A DNA stretch of 64,000 nucleotides from JAGXTF01 sp038317095 (GTDB lineage: Bacteria; Bacteroidota; Bacteroidia; NS11-12g; UBA955). Where the stretch lies: NCBI GenBank assembly GCA_038317095.1, contig JBBQBB010000002.1, positions 1 through 64,000 on the forward strand, in the 5' to 3' direction. Positions 19,923 to 28,770 of this stretch are shown here, in pieces (positions within the stretch are counted from its first letter, which is position 1; each line of letters opens with the position of its first letter). A program made the position numbers and the translations under genes. The notes under the pieces are model-generated. The model did no database searches. It was not told the origin of the DNA and saw only the letters and a program-made list of their open reading frames with translations.

Positions 19923-21458
19923 TCAGATAGACGTTGCAGAAATAGTTGCAGTTGCCTTGGCTATTCGGGAAGCGGTTGTTTTTTTGCCTAAAAGACCAAT
20001 CATTTCGAAGATTGGCGGCCCTGTAGGTTCTCCGCTTACAGCAATTCGCAAGGGCTGCATCAATTCGCCAGCTTTGGCGGGTGTTTCTATACAATAAGAT
20101 TTAAAAATATTTTCCAAATCTGTTGCTGAATAATCGGAATTTGCAGACCATGCAGTTGCAATTGCGTTTAAATGCATGTTTGTATCTGTTTTCCATTTTT
20201 TCTGCACCACTTCGGCATTGTATATTTTGGGGTCTTCAAAGAAATAATAGGCTTGGGAGACAATTTCGTTCGCAAAATGGACTTTTTCTCTCAGTAAGCT
20301 TATTACTTTTTCTACATAAGGTTTTTCGGCAGAATACTGGCGTGTCTTTATTTCCGGCATTATTTCATCCGCAATATTTGACAAAGGCTCTTGCAACAAG
20401 TATTGATGGTTGAACCATATCGCTTTATTTAAATCAAACTTGGCGCCACTTTTACTCACTTTTTCTAATGAAAATGCATCGATAAGTTCAGCCATGCTGA
20501 ACAATTCTTTATTGTCGCTGGGATGCCAACCTAGCATGGCCAGCATGTTGGCAACAGCTTCAGGTATATAGCCAGCCTCCTTATATCCGCTGCTTACTTC
20601 ACCAGATGCAGGGTCTTTCCACTCCATAGGGAAAACGGGAAAACCGAGCCTATCTCCATCTCTTTTGCTCAATTTGCCATTTCCCTCTGGTTTTAGCAAC
20701 AAAGGCAAATGGGCAAATTCAGGCATTACATTTTCCCAACCCATAAATTTGTACAGCATAACATGTGTGGGTGCACTTGGAAGCCATTCCTCTCCGCGGA
20801 TTACGTGTGAAATTCCCATTAAATAATCATCCACCACATTGGCCAAATGGTAAGTTGGCATGCCGTCACTTTTCAACAATACCTTATCGTCCAATTGGGC
20901 AGTATTTACCACCACCCAACCGCGTATAATATCATGAAATCGAACTTCTTCTTTTCTTGGCATTTTAATGCGAATCACATAAGGACTTCCACTATCAATG
21001 CGCGATTTTACTTCGTCCGCAGGTAAAGTTAACGAATTGTGCATGCTAATTCTGCTCACAGCATCGTAGGCCGGCTGCATTCCGCCTGCTTCCAATCGTT
21101 TGCGCATATCATTTAAATCGTTTTCTGTATCGAATGCATAATAAGCATGGCCCTTTTCAATCAAGTCAAAAGCATATTGGGCATACATTTGTTTTCTCTC
21201 GCTTTGACGATAAGGCGCATGGGGTCCGCCCACACCTTGTCCTTCATCTATTTCAATACCTACCCATTTTAAACTATCAATTATATATTGCTCAGCGCCA
21301 GCAACAAATCGATTTTGGTCAGTATCCTCCACTCGTAAAATCATAGTGCCACCATGTTTGCGGGCAAACAAGTAATTGTACAATGCTGTGCGCACACCGC
21401 CAATATGCAGCGGACCAGTGGGGCTAGGGGCAAAACGAACGCGAACGGGGCGGGTCAT
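19923..21458 (-). CDS. gltX: Glutamyl-tRNA synthetase
   Basis: Charges tRNA(Glu) with glutamate. The class I motifs are present: FAPSPTGPLHIGG (HIGH) at the N terminus and KLSKRDG (KMSKS) near residue 245, with the anticodon-binding domain following. Starting at the ATG at 21458 gives 511 residues, normal for the family. The longer reading frame from 21506 would include the promoter box at 21469-21476, so it is rejected. The C terminus ends in the expected GPP-F-MIGLLGKK-T-RI region. Confidence 0.96.
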   Translation of the reverse strand: MTRPVRVRFAPSPTGPLHIGGVRTALYNYLFARKHGGTMILRVEDTDQNRFVAGAEQYIIDSLKWVGIEIDEGQGVGGPHAPYRQSERKQMYAQYAFDLIEKGHAYYAFDTENDLNDMRKRLEAGGMQPAYDAVSRISMHNSLTLPADEVKSRIDSGSPYVIRIKMPRKEEVRFHDIIRGWVVVNTAQLDDKVLLKSDGMPTYHLANVVDDYLMGISHVIRGEEWLPSAPTHVMLYKFMGWENVMPEFAHLPLLLKPEGNGKLSKRDGDRLGFPVFPMEWKDPASGEVSSGYKEAGYIPEAVANMLAMLGWHPSDNKELFSMAELIDAFSLEKVSKSGAKFDLNKAIWFNHQYLLQEPLSNIADEIMPEIKTRQYSAEKPYVEKVISLLREKVHFANEIVSQAYYFFEDPKIYNAEVVQKKWKTDTNMHLNAIATAWSANSDYSATDLENIFKSYCIETPAKAGELMQPLRIAVSGEPTGPPIFEMIGLLGKKTTASRIAKATATISATSI

Positions 21459-21468
21459 AATAAGCCCG

Positions 21469-21476
21469 CAAATATA
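21469..21476 (-). promoter_or_regulatory. -7 promoter box of gltX
   Basis: Minus strand TATATTTG, exact match to TAnnTTTG, 10 nt before the gltX ATG. It excludes the longer gltX start. Confidence 0.65.
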
Positions 21477-21483
21477 AGCACTA

Positions 21484-22059
21484 TCACCAATGATAGCAGG
21501 CACCAAACTGAATCAATCCTTTAGAAAATCCAGCTTCTGTGTAAAAACTCACTTTTTTGGCCAAATGATAACGTAATCCTATTGTGGCTTCTAATCCTAA
21601 TAAATTGTCAGGAATGGTCAAACCATCATTTTTTCCATTGTATGGTTTGTTCGTCGGTTTGTGAAAAGGTATTGTATTTCTTAGGCCTATTCCCACACCG
21701 GCATAGGTTTCTAATTGCGAATTGATTTCAAAATAGTAATTGGCACGCAAAAGGACGCTGAAAAATGTAGTTTTTTGCTCGGAAGCACCTAATATGTTGC
21801 TGCTTTTGCGCCCGAAAGCCAAGTTAGTCCCAATTCCAATGTGGTTTTCAAATCTTTTTTCATACTTAAGCATAAGCGGTCCTTTAGATCCACCCCAGTT
21901 GTCAAAATCAAATGAATAGAAACCGTAACCTAAGGCGAAAACGTTTTTTGAATAACTTGGATTGGCATTGACTTCCGCTTTTACCAAACATGGAGAGATT
22001 AAAAATAGGATTGGCAATGCACAAAAGAATAGGAACTTTATTTTAAAATTATTAGGCAT
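21484..22059 (-). CDS. Small outer-membrane beta-barrel protein
   Basis: A 191-residue exported protein. The ATG at 22059 opens a clear signal peptide (KIKFLFF...LFLISPCLVKA). The mature part alternates polar and aromatic residues (FALGYGFYSFDF, ENHIGIGTNLAFG, FSVLLRANYYFEI, ETYAGVGIGLRN, LGLEATIGLRYHL) and fits an eight-stranded OmpA/OmpW-like barrel. The terminal strand ends GLIQFGACYHW. A promoter box at 22074-22081 supports the start. It lies just upstream of gltX, which has its own promoter. No specific function can be assigned. Confidence 0.75.
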   Translation of the reverse strand: MPNNFKIKFLFFCALPILFLISPCLVKAEVNANPSYSKNVFALGYGFYSFDFDNWGGSKGPLMLKYEKRFENHIGIGTNLAFGRKSSNILGASEQKTTFFSVLLRANYYFEINSQLETYAGVGIGLRNTIPFHKPTNKPYNGKNDGLTIPDNLLGLEATIGLRYHLAKKVSFYTEAGFSKGLIQFGACYHW

Positions 22060-22073
22060 ACAATGAATACCTG

Positions 22074-22081
22074 CAAATTTA
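22074..22081 (-). promoter_or_regulatory. -7 promoter box of the barrel gene
   Basis: Minus strand TAAATTTG, exact match to TAnnTTTG, 14 nt before the ATG at 22059. Confidence 0.5.
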
Positions 22082-22125
22082 GGATGTACCCCTATTTCAG
22101 AAGTCACAGGATTATCAGGGATAAG

Positions 22126-22647
22126 TCATGAATTTCTCATTTTTTCAGAGTTGAATAGATTCGATCCATTCTTGGGGATCGAAAGCGATTTCCATTCTGT
22201 GGTTTTATGGGTTTTGCAAAGCAATACAATTTGTCCAATATGGTAAGCATAGTGCGCCATTTGGCGATTTATAGCTTCGGTGACTGTATGCGGCTCTTTA
22301 CGAATGAAAACCGTTTTATTCAAATCGGAATCTGATAACCCGTCCAATGAGGATATAAATACAGACCATCCTTTTTCCCAATTTATAAATACCATTGCAC
22401 GGGTGAGGTTTAAATTCTCAAATTCTGCGTCTCGATTTCGCCAATCTTTTTCGCCATCGCTGGTTAAAAAATCAGTCCAACGAGACAGCATGTTGCCGCT
22501 TAAATGTTGCATGATGATAGCAATGCTATTTTCATCGTTTTTGTGCGTTATAAAAAGTGCATCATCTTTTACTTGTTCAATGGCTTTTTCTGCAATAGTT
22601 TTGTACTGCTTGAATATTTGAATGGATGAAGGCAAAAAGGAGCTCAT
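22126..22647 (-). CDS. DinB-like / DUF1572 family protein
   Basis: A 173-residue cytoplasmic protein that reads as a four-helix DinB/YfiT-like fold: histidines occur in the expected places (IIMQHLSGNMLSRW near residue 47, and MAHYAYHIGQIVLLCK near residue 132), where DinB-superfamily members bind a divalent metal. The pattern fits DUF1572. The ATG at 22647 is preceded by TACATCTG, one mismatch from the -7 box, and is preferred over the in-frame ATG at 22695. Members include thiol-dependent transferases, but the reaction here is not known. It is divergent from the L,D-transpeptidase gene. Confidence 0.75.
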   Translation of the reverse strand: MSSFLPSSIQIFKQYKTIAEKAIEQVKDDALFITHKNDENSIAIIMQHLSGNMLSRWTDFLTSDGEKDWRNRDAEFENLNLTRAMVFINWEKGWSVFISSLDGLSDSDLNKTVFIRKEPHTVTEAINRQMAHYAYHIGQIVLLCKTHKTTEWKSLSIPKNGSNLFNSEKMRNS

Positions 22648-22722
22648 ATTCAGATGTAAAAGTAAATAAAAAAAATTAAAAAAGAAATTTGACAAAAGAA
22701 ATGTCTTGGCATTTCGTTTAAT

Positions 22723-23379
22723 ATGATAATGCCTTCAAGGTATATAAATTTATTTATGGGATTGTGTCTCATGTTCATCTTATTTTATAAGATGCCAGCT
22801 GGCCATTGGAATTTTTCCTATATTACAACGGCAAATGCTACAAGTAAAAATTCGCTTGAAGATCGAAAATTTATTTCGGCAAAACGTGCCTTGGATTCTG
22901 CCCATAAAACTTTAACATGGCTAAAAAAAAATGGATACTCGACGAATCTAATTTTTTTAGCAGATATGAAGTTGAATATGGATGTAAAACGATTTTATGT
23001 AATCCAACCAGATAGCAATAGGATGCTTGCAACTTTTTTAGTTGCACATGGCAGTGGAAAAGGCAGCACAGGAGATAGCGTGGTATGCAGCAACATTCCA
23101 GGAAGTCTGTGTACTTCCATAGGCAAATACCAATTGGGAAAAACGTTGATGGGTGAATATGGCAAAGGATATTGGATGGATGGATTGGAAAAAACCAACA
23201 ACAATGCGCGAAAAAGGCTTATCGTATTCCATTATTATTTGCTACAAACCACGGAAGAATTTGGTGGCCACAATTATTTCAGCAGCGGCTGTCCTATGCT
23301 TGCCAAAAGCAGTTTTGATTTTTGTGATTCTTTGATACAGAAAGAGGGTAAACCGGTATTGATGTGGATTTATAAATGA
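22723..23379 (+). CDS. L,D-transpeptidase catalytic-domain protein (YkuD_2 type)
   Basis: A 218-residue exported protein with an N-terminal signal/anchor helix (INLFMGLCLMFILFYKM). The C-terminal two thirds resembles the murein L,D-transpeptidase-like family (YkuD_2): FYVIQPDSNRML, LVAHGSGKGS, the S-GKYQLG segment, and a putative catalytic motif HNYFSSGCPML with the active-site cysteine near residue 190. It is expected to act on peptidoglycan in the periplasm, forming 3-3 cross-links or attaching proteins; this is family inference. It is monocistronic and divergent from the DUF1572 gene. Confidence 0.8.
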   Translation: MIMPSRYINLFMGLCLMFILFYKMPAGHWNFSYITTANATSKNSLEDRKFISAKRALDSAHKTLTWLKKNGYSTNLIFLADMKLNMDVKRFYVIQPDSNRMLATFLVAHGSGKGSTGDSVVCSNIPGSLCTSIGKYQLGKTLMGEYGKGYWMDGLEKTNNNARKRLIVFHYYLLQTTEEFGGHNYFSSGCPMLAKSSFDFCDSLIQKEGKPVLMWIYK

Positions 23380-23473
23380 ACAGTTGATGACAGCCACATA
23401 ATTTTTTCAAAACAGTGTTTTATATTAAAATTCCGTTATAAAGGCCCAAACATTTTTAATTAAATATTTGACA

Positions 23474-23846
23474 ATGTGTAGTTATAGAGATTTGGAAATT
23501 TGGAAACTAAGGAGAGAATTGTGAATTGAAATTCACCATATGGGTTTTACACTCCCAAAATTTGAAATGTATGAAACTGGAAATCAAATTCGGAGATCTT
23601 CTAAATCCATTGGATCAAATATTGTAGAGAGTTTTGGCAGAAGGCTATTCGAACAAGATTTTATCCGATTTATTGGAATTTCTTCCTCTTGATGCGATGA
23701 AAAATTGGACCATTTACAAACACTATTAGATTGCAACTCGCTTAAAAATCAAAGCATATAAAAAACGCAAATTGGCCTGTAAATTGTTGGGTTCAAAAAT
23801 TCAAAAATATTTATATGTATTAGAATATGGTCATAAAATACGGTAG
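23474..23846 (+). pseudogene. Decayed four-helix-bundle protein (23S rRNA IVP / TIGR02436 family)
   Basis: The frame from the ATG at 23474 reads SYRDLEIWKLRREL, stop, then FEMYETGNQIRRSSKSIGSNIVESFGRR and EQDFIRFIG, which are the hallmark helices of the four-helix-bundle (S23/IVP) family. Two in-frame TGA codons (23522-23524 and 23690-23692) interrupt it. A frameshift near 23757 is needed to read the final helix (KRKLACKLLGSKIQKYL) up to a TAG at 23844. With three lesions it cannot make the normal protein of about 120 residues. It lies in the otherwise gene-free stretch between the L,D-transpeptidase gene and yqeY. Confidence 0.85.
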
Positions 23847-23960
23847 TTTTTCAATAACGGCTTTGGTTGACAGTAACGATGGGGAATCCATCGGGTTTTA
23901 TTTTCCATTCGGCCTTTATCGGTTTTTTATCGGCGCTTGCTAAGCATTGGTTGATTGTAT

Positions 23961-23968
23961 TATCTTCG
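23961..23968 (+). promoter_or_regulatory. -7 promoter box of yqeY
   Basis: TATCTTCG, one mismatch from TAnnTTTG, exactly 4 nt before the ATG at 23973. The spacing predicts a leaderless or nearly leaderless transcript. Confidence 0.45.
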
Positions 23969-23972
23969 CAGC

Positions 23973-24419
23973 ATGTCATTGGTAACAGAAGTTAATGAAG
24001 GAATAAAAGCCGCGATGAAGGCTCGCGATGAAGTAAGATTGCGTGCTTTGCGCAGCATTAAAAGTGCTTTTCTATTGCTGGCAACCGCAGAAGGTGGAGC
24101 AGAAGTTACAGACGATTTGTGCATCAAAGCGCTACAAAAATTAGCGAAACAACGTAAAGATAGCATCTCCATTTTTGAGGAACAAAATCGAAATGATTTG
24201 GCAGATAAGGAAAAGGAAGAATTGCTTATAATTGACGCATTTTTACCAGTACAAATGAATGAGGCGGATGTGGAAGCAAAAATCAAAGAAATCATCGCAA
24301 ATGCAGGTGCTAACGGTCCAAAGGACATGGGCAAAGTCATTCCTGTGGCAATGAAGGAACTAGGTGGCGTTGCTGATGGCAAATTGATTAGCGAAATTGT
24401 GAAGCGTTTGCTTCAATGA
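23973..24419 (+). CDS. yqeY: GatB/YqeY domain-containing protein
   Basis: A 148-residue cytoplasmic protein homologous to the C-terminal tRNA-binding domain of GatB. Typical residues are seen: EGIKAAMKARDEVRLRALRSIKSA at the N terminus, AKQRKDSISIFEEQNR in the middle helix, and GPKDMGKVIPVAMKELGGVADG at the end. It may help bind tRNA, but the role of free-standing YqeY proteins is not settled. The start at 23973 is preferred because it follows the promoter box; the ATG at 23955 would precede the box. The 3' end is duplicated as a short fragment at 26096-26122. Confidence 0.9.
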   Translation: MSLVTEVNEGIKAAMKARDEVRLRALRSIKSAFLLLATAEGGAEVTDDLCIKALQKLAKQRKDSISIFEEQNRNDLADKEKEELLIIDAFLPVQMNEADVEAKIKEIIANAGANGPKDMGKVIPVAMKELGGVADGKLISEIVKRLLQ

Positions 24420-24450
24420 CAATGATTGGTTTAACTCTAATAAAGAATTC

Positions 24451-24555
24451 TCCGCATTGGCGGACGCGGAATTTGGGTTAGATCAAATTTTATCAAATTT
24501 TAAACTTCACGAAACCGTTTTTTCGCGAAATCGCCTAACCAAAATTTAATTTTGG
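24451..24555. repeat. Inverted repeats between yqeY and the VWA gene
   Basis: TCCGC (24451-24455) pairs with GCGGA (24466-24470), and a perfect odd palindrome with arms CCAAAATT and AATTTTGG lies at 24539-24555. Neither has a T-run suited to an intrinsic terminator. They may be operators, REP remnants or chance. Confidence 0.3.
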
Positions 24556-24679
24556 CAAGGCAGTTCTTTACTAAATCATTTTAGCAATCTATTTTATCGT
24601 TTTCACACATTCACATTGTCATTTCACACAATGTAAAAAACGAGACGGGGTTTCAAACGTTAATTTACGATAACCTATC

Positions 24680-26062
24680 ATGAAAAAACCAATCTTAAAA
24701 CTTGTTCTATTGTTGGGAGGCATTGCTGCCTTTGCTTTTACAACCCAAAACACGGGCACTCAATTGCCTCCATTTTACAGTGATTCTTCCTTCTCTATTG
24801 CTTGGGCTATGGACAACAATAGCATCCATTCCGATAAAGATCATGTGTATTTTTACACTGAATTGAGGGGTGGAAAAGTGGCAGCCGATCCAAATCGAAA
24901 ACACCTAAATCTGGCTCTGGTTATTGATCGCAGCGGCTCTATGGGTGGTCTAAAAATAGAGTATGCGAAAAAAGCCGCCCATACACTTGTTCAAAATCTT
25001 CAGTCAGGCGATCACTTTGCACTTGTAGACTATGATGAACAGATATCAACCCCGGTTTTTAGCACTGTAATTGGTGAAAACCGGAAGGCCATTAACAAAG
25101 AGGTTGACAAGCTCTATGCACGAGGAAGTACTAATTTATGCGGAGGGATGTTGGAAGGATTTAAACAGGCGAAAGTAAGTTTTAACAAGGATTTTATTAA
25201 TAGGGTTCTGCTCTTTAGCGATGGAATAGCCAATGTGGGTGTTATAAGCAATTTGGAAATTCAAAAAATGGCCAAATCCAAGCTAGAAGAAACGGGAATT
25301 TCACTGTCAAGTTTTGGAATAGGCAGTGATTTTAACGAACAATTAATGACCCATTTGGCCGAATATGGAAACGGGAATTATTATTTTATTAACAATCCGG
25401 ATAATATTCCAACCCAACTAGCGGCTGAATTAAATGGATTGCTCTCAACAGTGGCTCAGAATTTACAGTTGAATTTACAGGTGCCTGAAAATGAATATAC
25501 AGTAGAGAAAGTATATGGTGGTAATTTTACTTTTTTAAACAATACTGTTTCGATAAATATCGGAAATGTAACAGCAGAGGAAACACATCCTGTTTTGATC
25601 AAATTAAAGAGAAAAACCAAAGCAGTTGCCGATGAAATATTTAATGCATCTGTAATTTACAATACAGCAAAAACGGGTATTGAAAAAAAGGTAGAGAATG
25701 CGTTTAAGCTTATTTATACACAAGACAAAAGTGAATGGGCTACAACACAGAATTCCGTTGTTTGGAATGCAGTACAGGCTTATGATCTTAATGAAATTAT
25801 GGAGTCTGCAATGATGGAAATGGAAAGAGGGAATCAGGCAAAGGCGAAAGTTTATTTGGATACAATACGTTCTCCACGTTTCGAAATTTTCGTTTCGGAT
25901 ACGGTACACTTTATCACGAATTCTACTGTAGTGCGAAGTTACCAAATACAGGCAGAAAACAATGCCACTTATTCAACAAAAAGTTATAATGAGCAAAAAG
26001 TTATTTTAAAGAATGGGCGCGCGGATAGCTATAAGTTTAGGGCAAAAGGCAAGATAAAATAG
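24680..26062 (+). CDS. Secreted von Willebrand factor A (VWA) domain protein
   Basis: A 460-residue exported protein. A signal peptide covers about residues 1-22. The VWA domain (about 75-250) has an intact MIDAS: DRSGS at residues 83-87, a threonine in RGSTNLCGG and an aspartate in LLFSDGIANVG. The C-terminal half (about 260-460) is beta-rich with no recognised catalytic site. Metal-dependent protein binding in the periplasm or at the surface is the family role. It lies between the intact yqeY and a fragment of the yqeY 3' end, suggesting rearrangement here. No promoter box was found upstream. Confidence 0.82.
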   Translation: MKKPILKLVLLLGGIAAFAFTTQNTGTQLPPFYSDSSFSIAWAMDNNSIHSDKDHVYFYTELRGGKVAADPNRKHLNLALVIDRSGSMGGLKIEYAKKAAHTLVQNLQSGDHFALVDYDEQISTPVFSTVIGENRKAINKEVDKLYARGSTNLCGGMLEGFKQAKVSFNKDFINRVLLFSDGIANVGVISNLEIQKMAKSKLEETGISLSSFGIGSDFNEQLMTHLAEYGNGNYYFINNPDNIPTQLAAELNGLLSTVAQNLQLNLQVPENEYTVEKVYGGNFTFLNNTVSINIGNVTAEETHPVLIKLKRKTKAVADEIFNASVIYNTAKTGIEKKVENAFKLIYTQDKSEWATTQNSVVWNAVQAYDLNEIMESAMMEMERGNQAKAKVYLDTIRSPRFEIFVSDTVHFITNSTVVRSYQIQAENNATYSTKSYNEQKVILKNGRADSYKFRAKGKIK

Positions 26063-26095
26063 TTTTTCTAGGTGTTATAAAAGACAGTTCGAATG

Positions 26096-26122
26096 GATTA
26101 GCGAAATTGTAAAACGTTTGCT
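26096..26122 (+). pseudogene. Duplicated fragment of the yqeY 3' end
   Basis: These 27 bases match the end of yqeY (24386-24412) at 25 of 27 positions and encode the same ISEIVKRLL peptide. The frame then runs on to VLGK and a stop. It has no start or promoter and is a leftover, not a gene. Confidence 0.7.
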
Positions 26123-26196
26123 GGTTTTGGGGAAATAGTTTTCGGTTTGCGGGAATAAGCGCCAATTAAAACGCCAATATTTTCGGACAATCCGTA

Positions 26197-27801
26197 TTAT
26201 TTCCAAACAACAAATCTTGCAGAAAAATCACCATTTAATGTATTTCCACGCAGCAAATAAATTCCATTTTCCAAATCGGAAATATTAATCCTGTTGTCGT
26301 TTTTGTATTGAATAAATTTAACTATTTTACCTTGTAAATCTGTAATTTCTACATTGACATTTGTCAATGTAGAATATAAATTTACGTTCAATTCATTGTA
26401 AGCAGGAACGGGCCAAACCTTGATTAGGGGTAGGTCTTCAGAAACAATGCGTTTTTGAATTGCATTGGTCTTTTGTTTCCAATTGGTAGAACCAAACCAA
26501 ATTTCCAATTTGTTATTTCTTACATCTCCCCAAACTGCACAAAGGGTGTCTCCGTTTATGGCGCATGACATAAAATCGTTGCCACTCTGGTAGAGAACAT
26601 TATTGAATGCAGCATTGTTTGCAGACATGCGCATGTTCTTTTGAAAGGTTTTACCGCTATCAACACTTACCGTACAATAACAATCTGAACCTTGGACAAA
26701 TCCCTTTCCTGTTGCGTTTCTGCGGTCGCGCCAACAGACAGCCAATTCGCCGACTTTGCCCCAACTGGCCCAGGCCAAATCTTGTAATTTCCCATTGCCT
26801 AAAGTATCGTCATTTACTCGAACACCCGTGTTCCATTTTTTGCCTCCATCATTGCTTCGGTATACAAATACATCTGCATCTCCGTTGCGACCTTCAAGTC
26901 CTACAAAAATCATGGCATTGGCATCTTTGGGGTGTGCAAGTAAAAGGTAGCCAGTTTTTAGATTGGTGTCGCCTGCTTTGGTTGGATTACTAATTGCAGA
27001 ATTGTATTTAAAAGTGGCGCCTTTTGATGCAGAGGTAGCCAAATACATTTGTGGGAGAACGTTTTGTGACGCAACATAAGATGGATAAATGGCCATAAAT
27101 TTACCATCGGCTGTGACGGAAGGGGTTGCCATCGGTGCTTGTATCAAATTGCCTACCAAATAGCCAGTTGAATCAATATATCGAATGGATGACCAATTTT
27201 TCCCATCGCTAGAAACTTTTAAATAGGGTCGGTTTGGGGCGGCAATCCAGGGGGCTGGTTTGCTTGTAACATAAAAGGTTCCATCAGTTGGGCCGCCGCT
27301 TCTATCAATTACGAGCCATGGACGATCCAAATAAATTTTGGGTGATTCATCCCCACTTAAAATTTTTGATTCACTGTTCCACAATAATCCCCCGTTCGAA
27401 CTCGAAAAAAGATACAACCCACCAGAGTCTGTGTTGGATTTATAATCTATATAAACAATATACAATTTACCGCTGCTGTTAAAAGCCATGGTGGGGTCGG
27501 CGCTACCCCATTTAGTTGCAAAATGGGGTAGCGAAGTGGGTGTGCTCCAGGTTTTTCCCCCATCAAAAGTGGCGCGTGTTTTTATGGTAATTTGTGTTCC
27601 TGTGCCAGCAATACCTAGGCTCATCCAAGCAACAACCATATGTCTTGAATTTGTAGGATTTACTACCATGTTTGGCTCACCATCAAAACCAATGCCGTTG
27701 GAAATTTTGGTTTCTGTGGGTTGTGCTAATGCAATTATACTGGAGATTAAAAAGGCAAATGTGAAAAGCATCTTTGTTTTTTGCATGAGTTTTAGATACA
27801 T
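26197..27801 (-). CDS. Sialidase-fold (BNR/Asp-box) secreted protein with type A T9SS sorting domain
   Basis: A 534-residue exported protein (529 if the second ATG at 27786 is used). A signal peptide ends near IIALAQ. The body has at least four Asp-box-like turns (FDGGKTWST, SNGGLLWNS, NDGGKKWNTG, VDSGKTFQ), as in six-bladed sialidase-type propellers. The last 80 residues (VWPVPAYNELNVNL, ITDLQGKIVKF, LENGIYLLRG) form a type A sorting domain. Asp-box propellers are often non-catalytic, and I do not see the arginine triad of true sialidases clearly, so sugar cleavage should not be assumed. It lies 31 nt after the flavin reductase gene on the same strand. Confidence 0.85.
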   Translation of the reverse strand: MYLKLMQKTKMLFTFAFLISSIIALAQPTETKISNGIGFDGEPNMVVNPTNSRHMVVAWMSLGIAGTGTQITIKTRATFDGGKTWSTPTSLPHFATKWGSADPTMAFNSSGKLYIVYIDYKSNTDSGGLYLFSSSNGGLLWNSESKILSGDESPKIYLDRPWLVIDRSGGPTDGTFYVTSKPAPWIAAPNRPYLKVSSDGKNWSSIRYIDSTGYLVGNLIQAPMATPSVTADGKFMAIYPSYVASQNVLPQMYLATSASKGATFKYNSAISNPTKAGDTNLKTGYLLLAHPKDANAMIFVGLEGRNGDADVFVYRSNDGGKKWNTGVRVNDDTLGNGKLQDLAWASWGKVGELAVCWRDRRNATGKGFVQGSDCYCTVSVDSGKTFQKNMRMSANNAAFNNVLYQSGNDFMSCAINGDTLCAVWGDVRNNKLEIWFGSTNWKQKTNAIQKRIVSEDLPLIKVWPVPAYNELNVNLYSTLTNVNVEITDLQGKIVKFIQYKNDNRINISDLENGIYLLRGNTLNGDFSARFVVWK

Positions 27802-27832
27802 TTATTTGTGAAAGGTTTAATTAAAAATAAAA

Positions 27833-28669
27833 TTATAAAAACAAGCCCAAAGCTTCTATAATTTTACCTTGAGAAATTAACTGTATTGCGGCATTTTCGG
27901 GGTTTGCATCAAGGTGCAAAGCCTTTGTTCCGGCTATCAATTCTTCATGCGGCATTTCTAACAAGGAAGCCATTTTCCCAATGTCGTTTGCAGACAATAT
28001 TTGGCTGTTTTTTACAGCAACAGGAAGTGCATCGTATCCAATGGGCTTTTGCATTGGTTGTGGAAGCTTAAACATGTTTTCGGCAGTTGCATGGCTATAC
28101 CAAGGGCCACCCATGCGGGCTACCAAATCCATCTTAATGGGGTCAATTTTTCCATCTTCATTTAATACGGTTTCGTGAATATGCATTCTAATCACTTCGC
28201 AAATCACCAAATTTCCAGCACTCGCACCTTCGCCCAATTCTTTTAGTTCTATGACTTTACATTCCATTTGTACTGGACTCTCTGCAACTCTAAAAGGTTT
28301 AATTAAATCAGAGGGAATTGCCGTAAAACCGGCTTTTTCAAATTCAGAAATGCCTTTTTCCCAAGGTGCTGCCGTCACATTCATTTGCTGAACTATGGGG
28401 AAGTTGACAATATTAACCACCACTTCGGGCACTTCTTTTACATTAAGCCAAGTATGCTTTGGCGTGCCATCCCGTCCAGAATTATTGGGGGCAAAAATGA
28501 GAATCGGGGGTTTGGCAGAAAATACATTGAAAAAAGAAAAAGGTGCCAAGTTTGGATGTCCAACTTTGTCTACTGTACTGGCAAAGCAAATGGGACGAGG
28601 GCCAACGGCACCCAGTAAATATTGGTGCAATTGAGGCACTGTAACTTCTGATGGATTGATGACGAGCAT
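27833..28669 (-). CDS. Flavin reductase family protein (FMN-binding split barrel)
   Basis: A 278-residue cytoplasmic protein with the flavin reductase-like split-barrel pattern: GAVGPRPICFASTVDKVGHPNLAPFSFF near residue 20, then KHTWLNVKEVPEVVVN, and a long segment typical of the group that carries an extra C-terminal helical part. Members reduce flavin with NAD(P)H or bind FMN for an unidentified oxidoreductase; the partner is not evident here. The ATG is exactly 4 nt after a TATCTTTG box. Downstream is the sialidase-fold gene. Confidence 0.85.
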   Translation of the reverse strand: MLVINPSEVTVPQLHQYLLGAVGPRPICFASTVDKVGHPNLAPFSFFNVFSAKPPILIFAPNNSGRDGTPKHTWLNVKEVPEVVVNIVNFPIVQQMNVTAAPWEKGISEFEKAGFTAIPSDLIKPFRVAESPVQMECKVIELKELGEGASAGNLVICEVIRMHIHETVLNEDGKIDPIKMDLVARMGGPWYSHATAENMFKLPQPMQKPIGYDALPVAVKNSQILSANDIGKMASLLEMPHEELIAGTKALHLDANPENAAIQLISQGKIIEALGLFL

Positions 28670-28673
28670 GCTG

Positions 28674-28681
28674 CAAAGATA
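28674..28681 (-). promoter_or_regulatory. -7 promoter box of the flavin reductase gene
   Basis: Minus strand TATCTTTG followed by CAGC and then ATG. The 4-nt spacing matches folA, the E1 gene and yqeY and predicts a leaderless mRNA. Confidence 0.6.
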
Positions 28682-28770
28682 GAATCTGGATGGCTTTTGC
28701 TTTATAAACTTTTTTCGATCAACTTCTAATGTGCAAACAACTATTTTGGAGTACTCATTTATTTACAAAT

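Noticed and set aside
23522..23692. TGA recoded as tryptophan or glycine
   Set aside because: Several intact genes here end at TGA (yqeY, the DUF2723 gene, the sigma factor), and the TGAs in the four-helix-bundle and cytochrome relics occur with frameshifts, so they are ordinary lesions.
26197..27801. True sialidase
   Set aside because: The Asp-boxes fit the fold, but the arginine triad and catalytic tyrosine/glutamate pair could not be identified.
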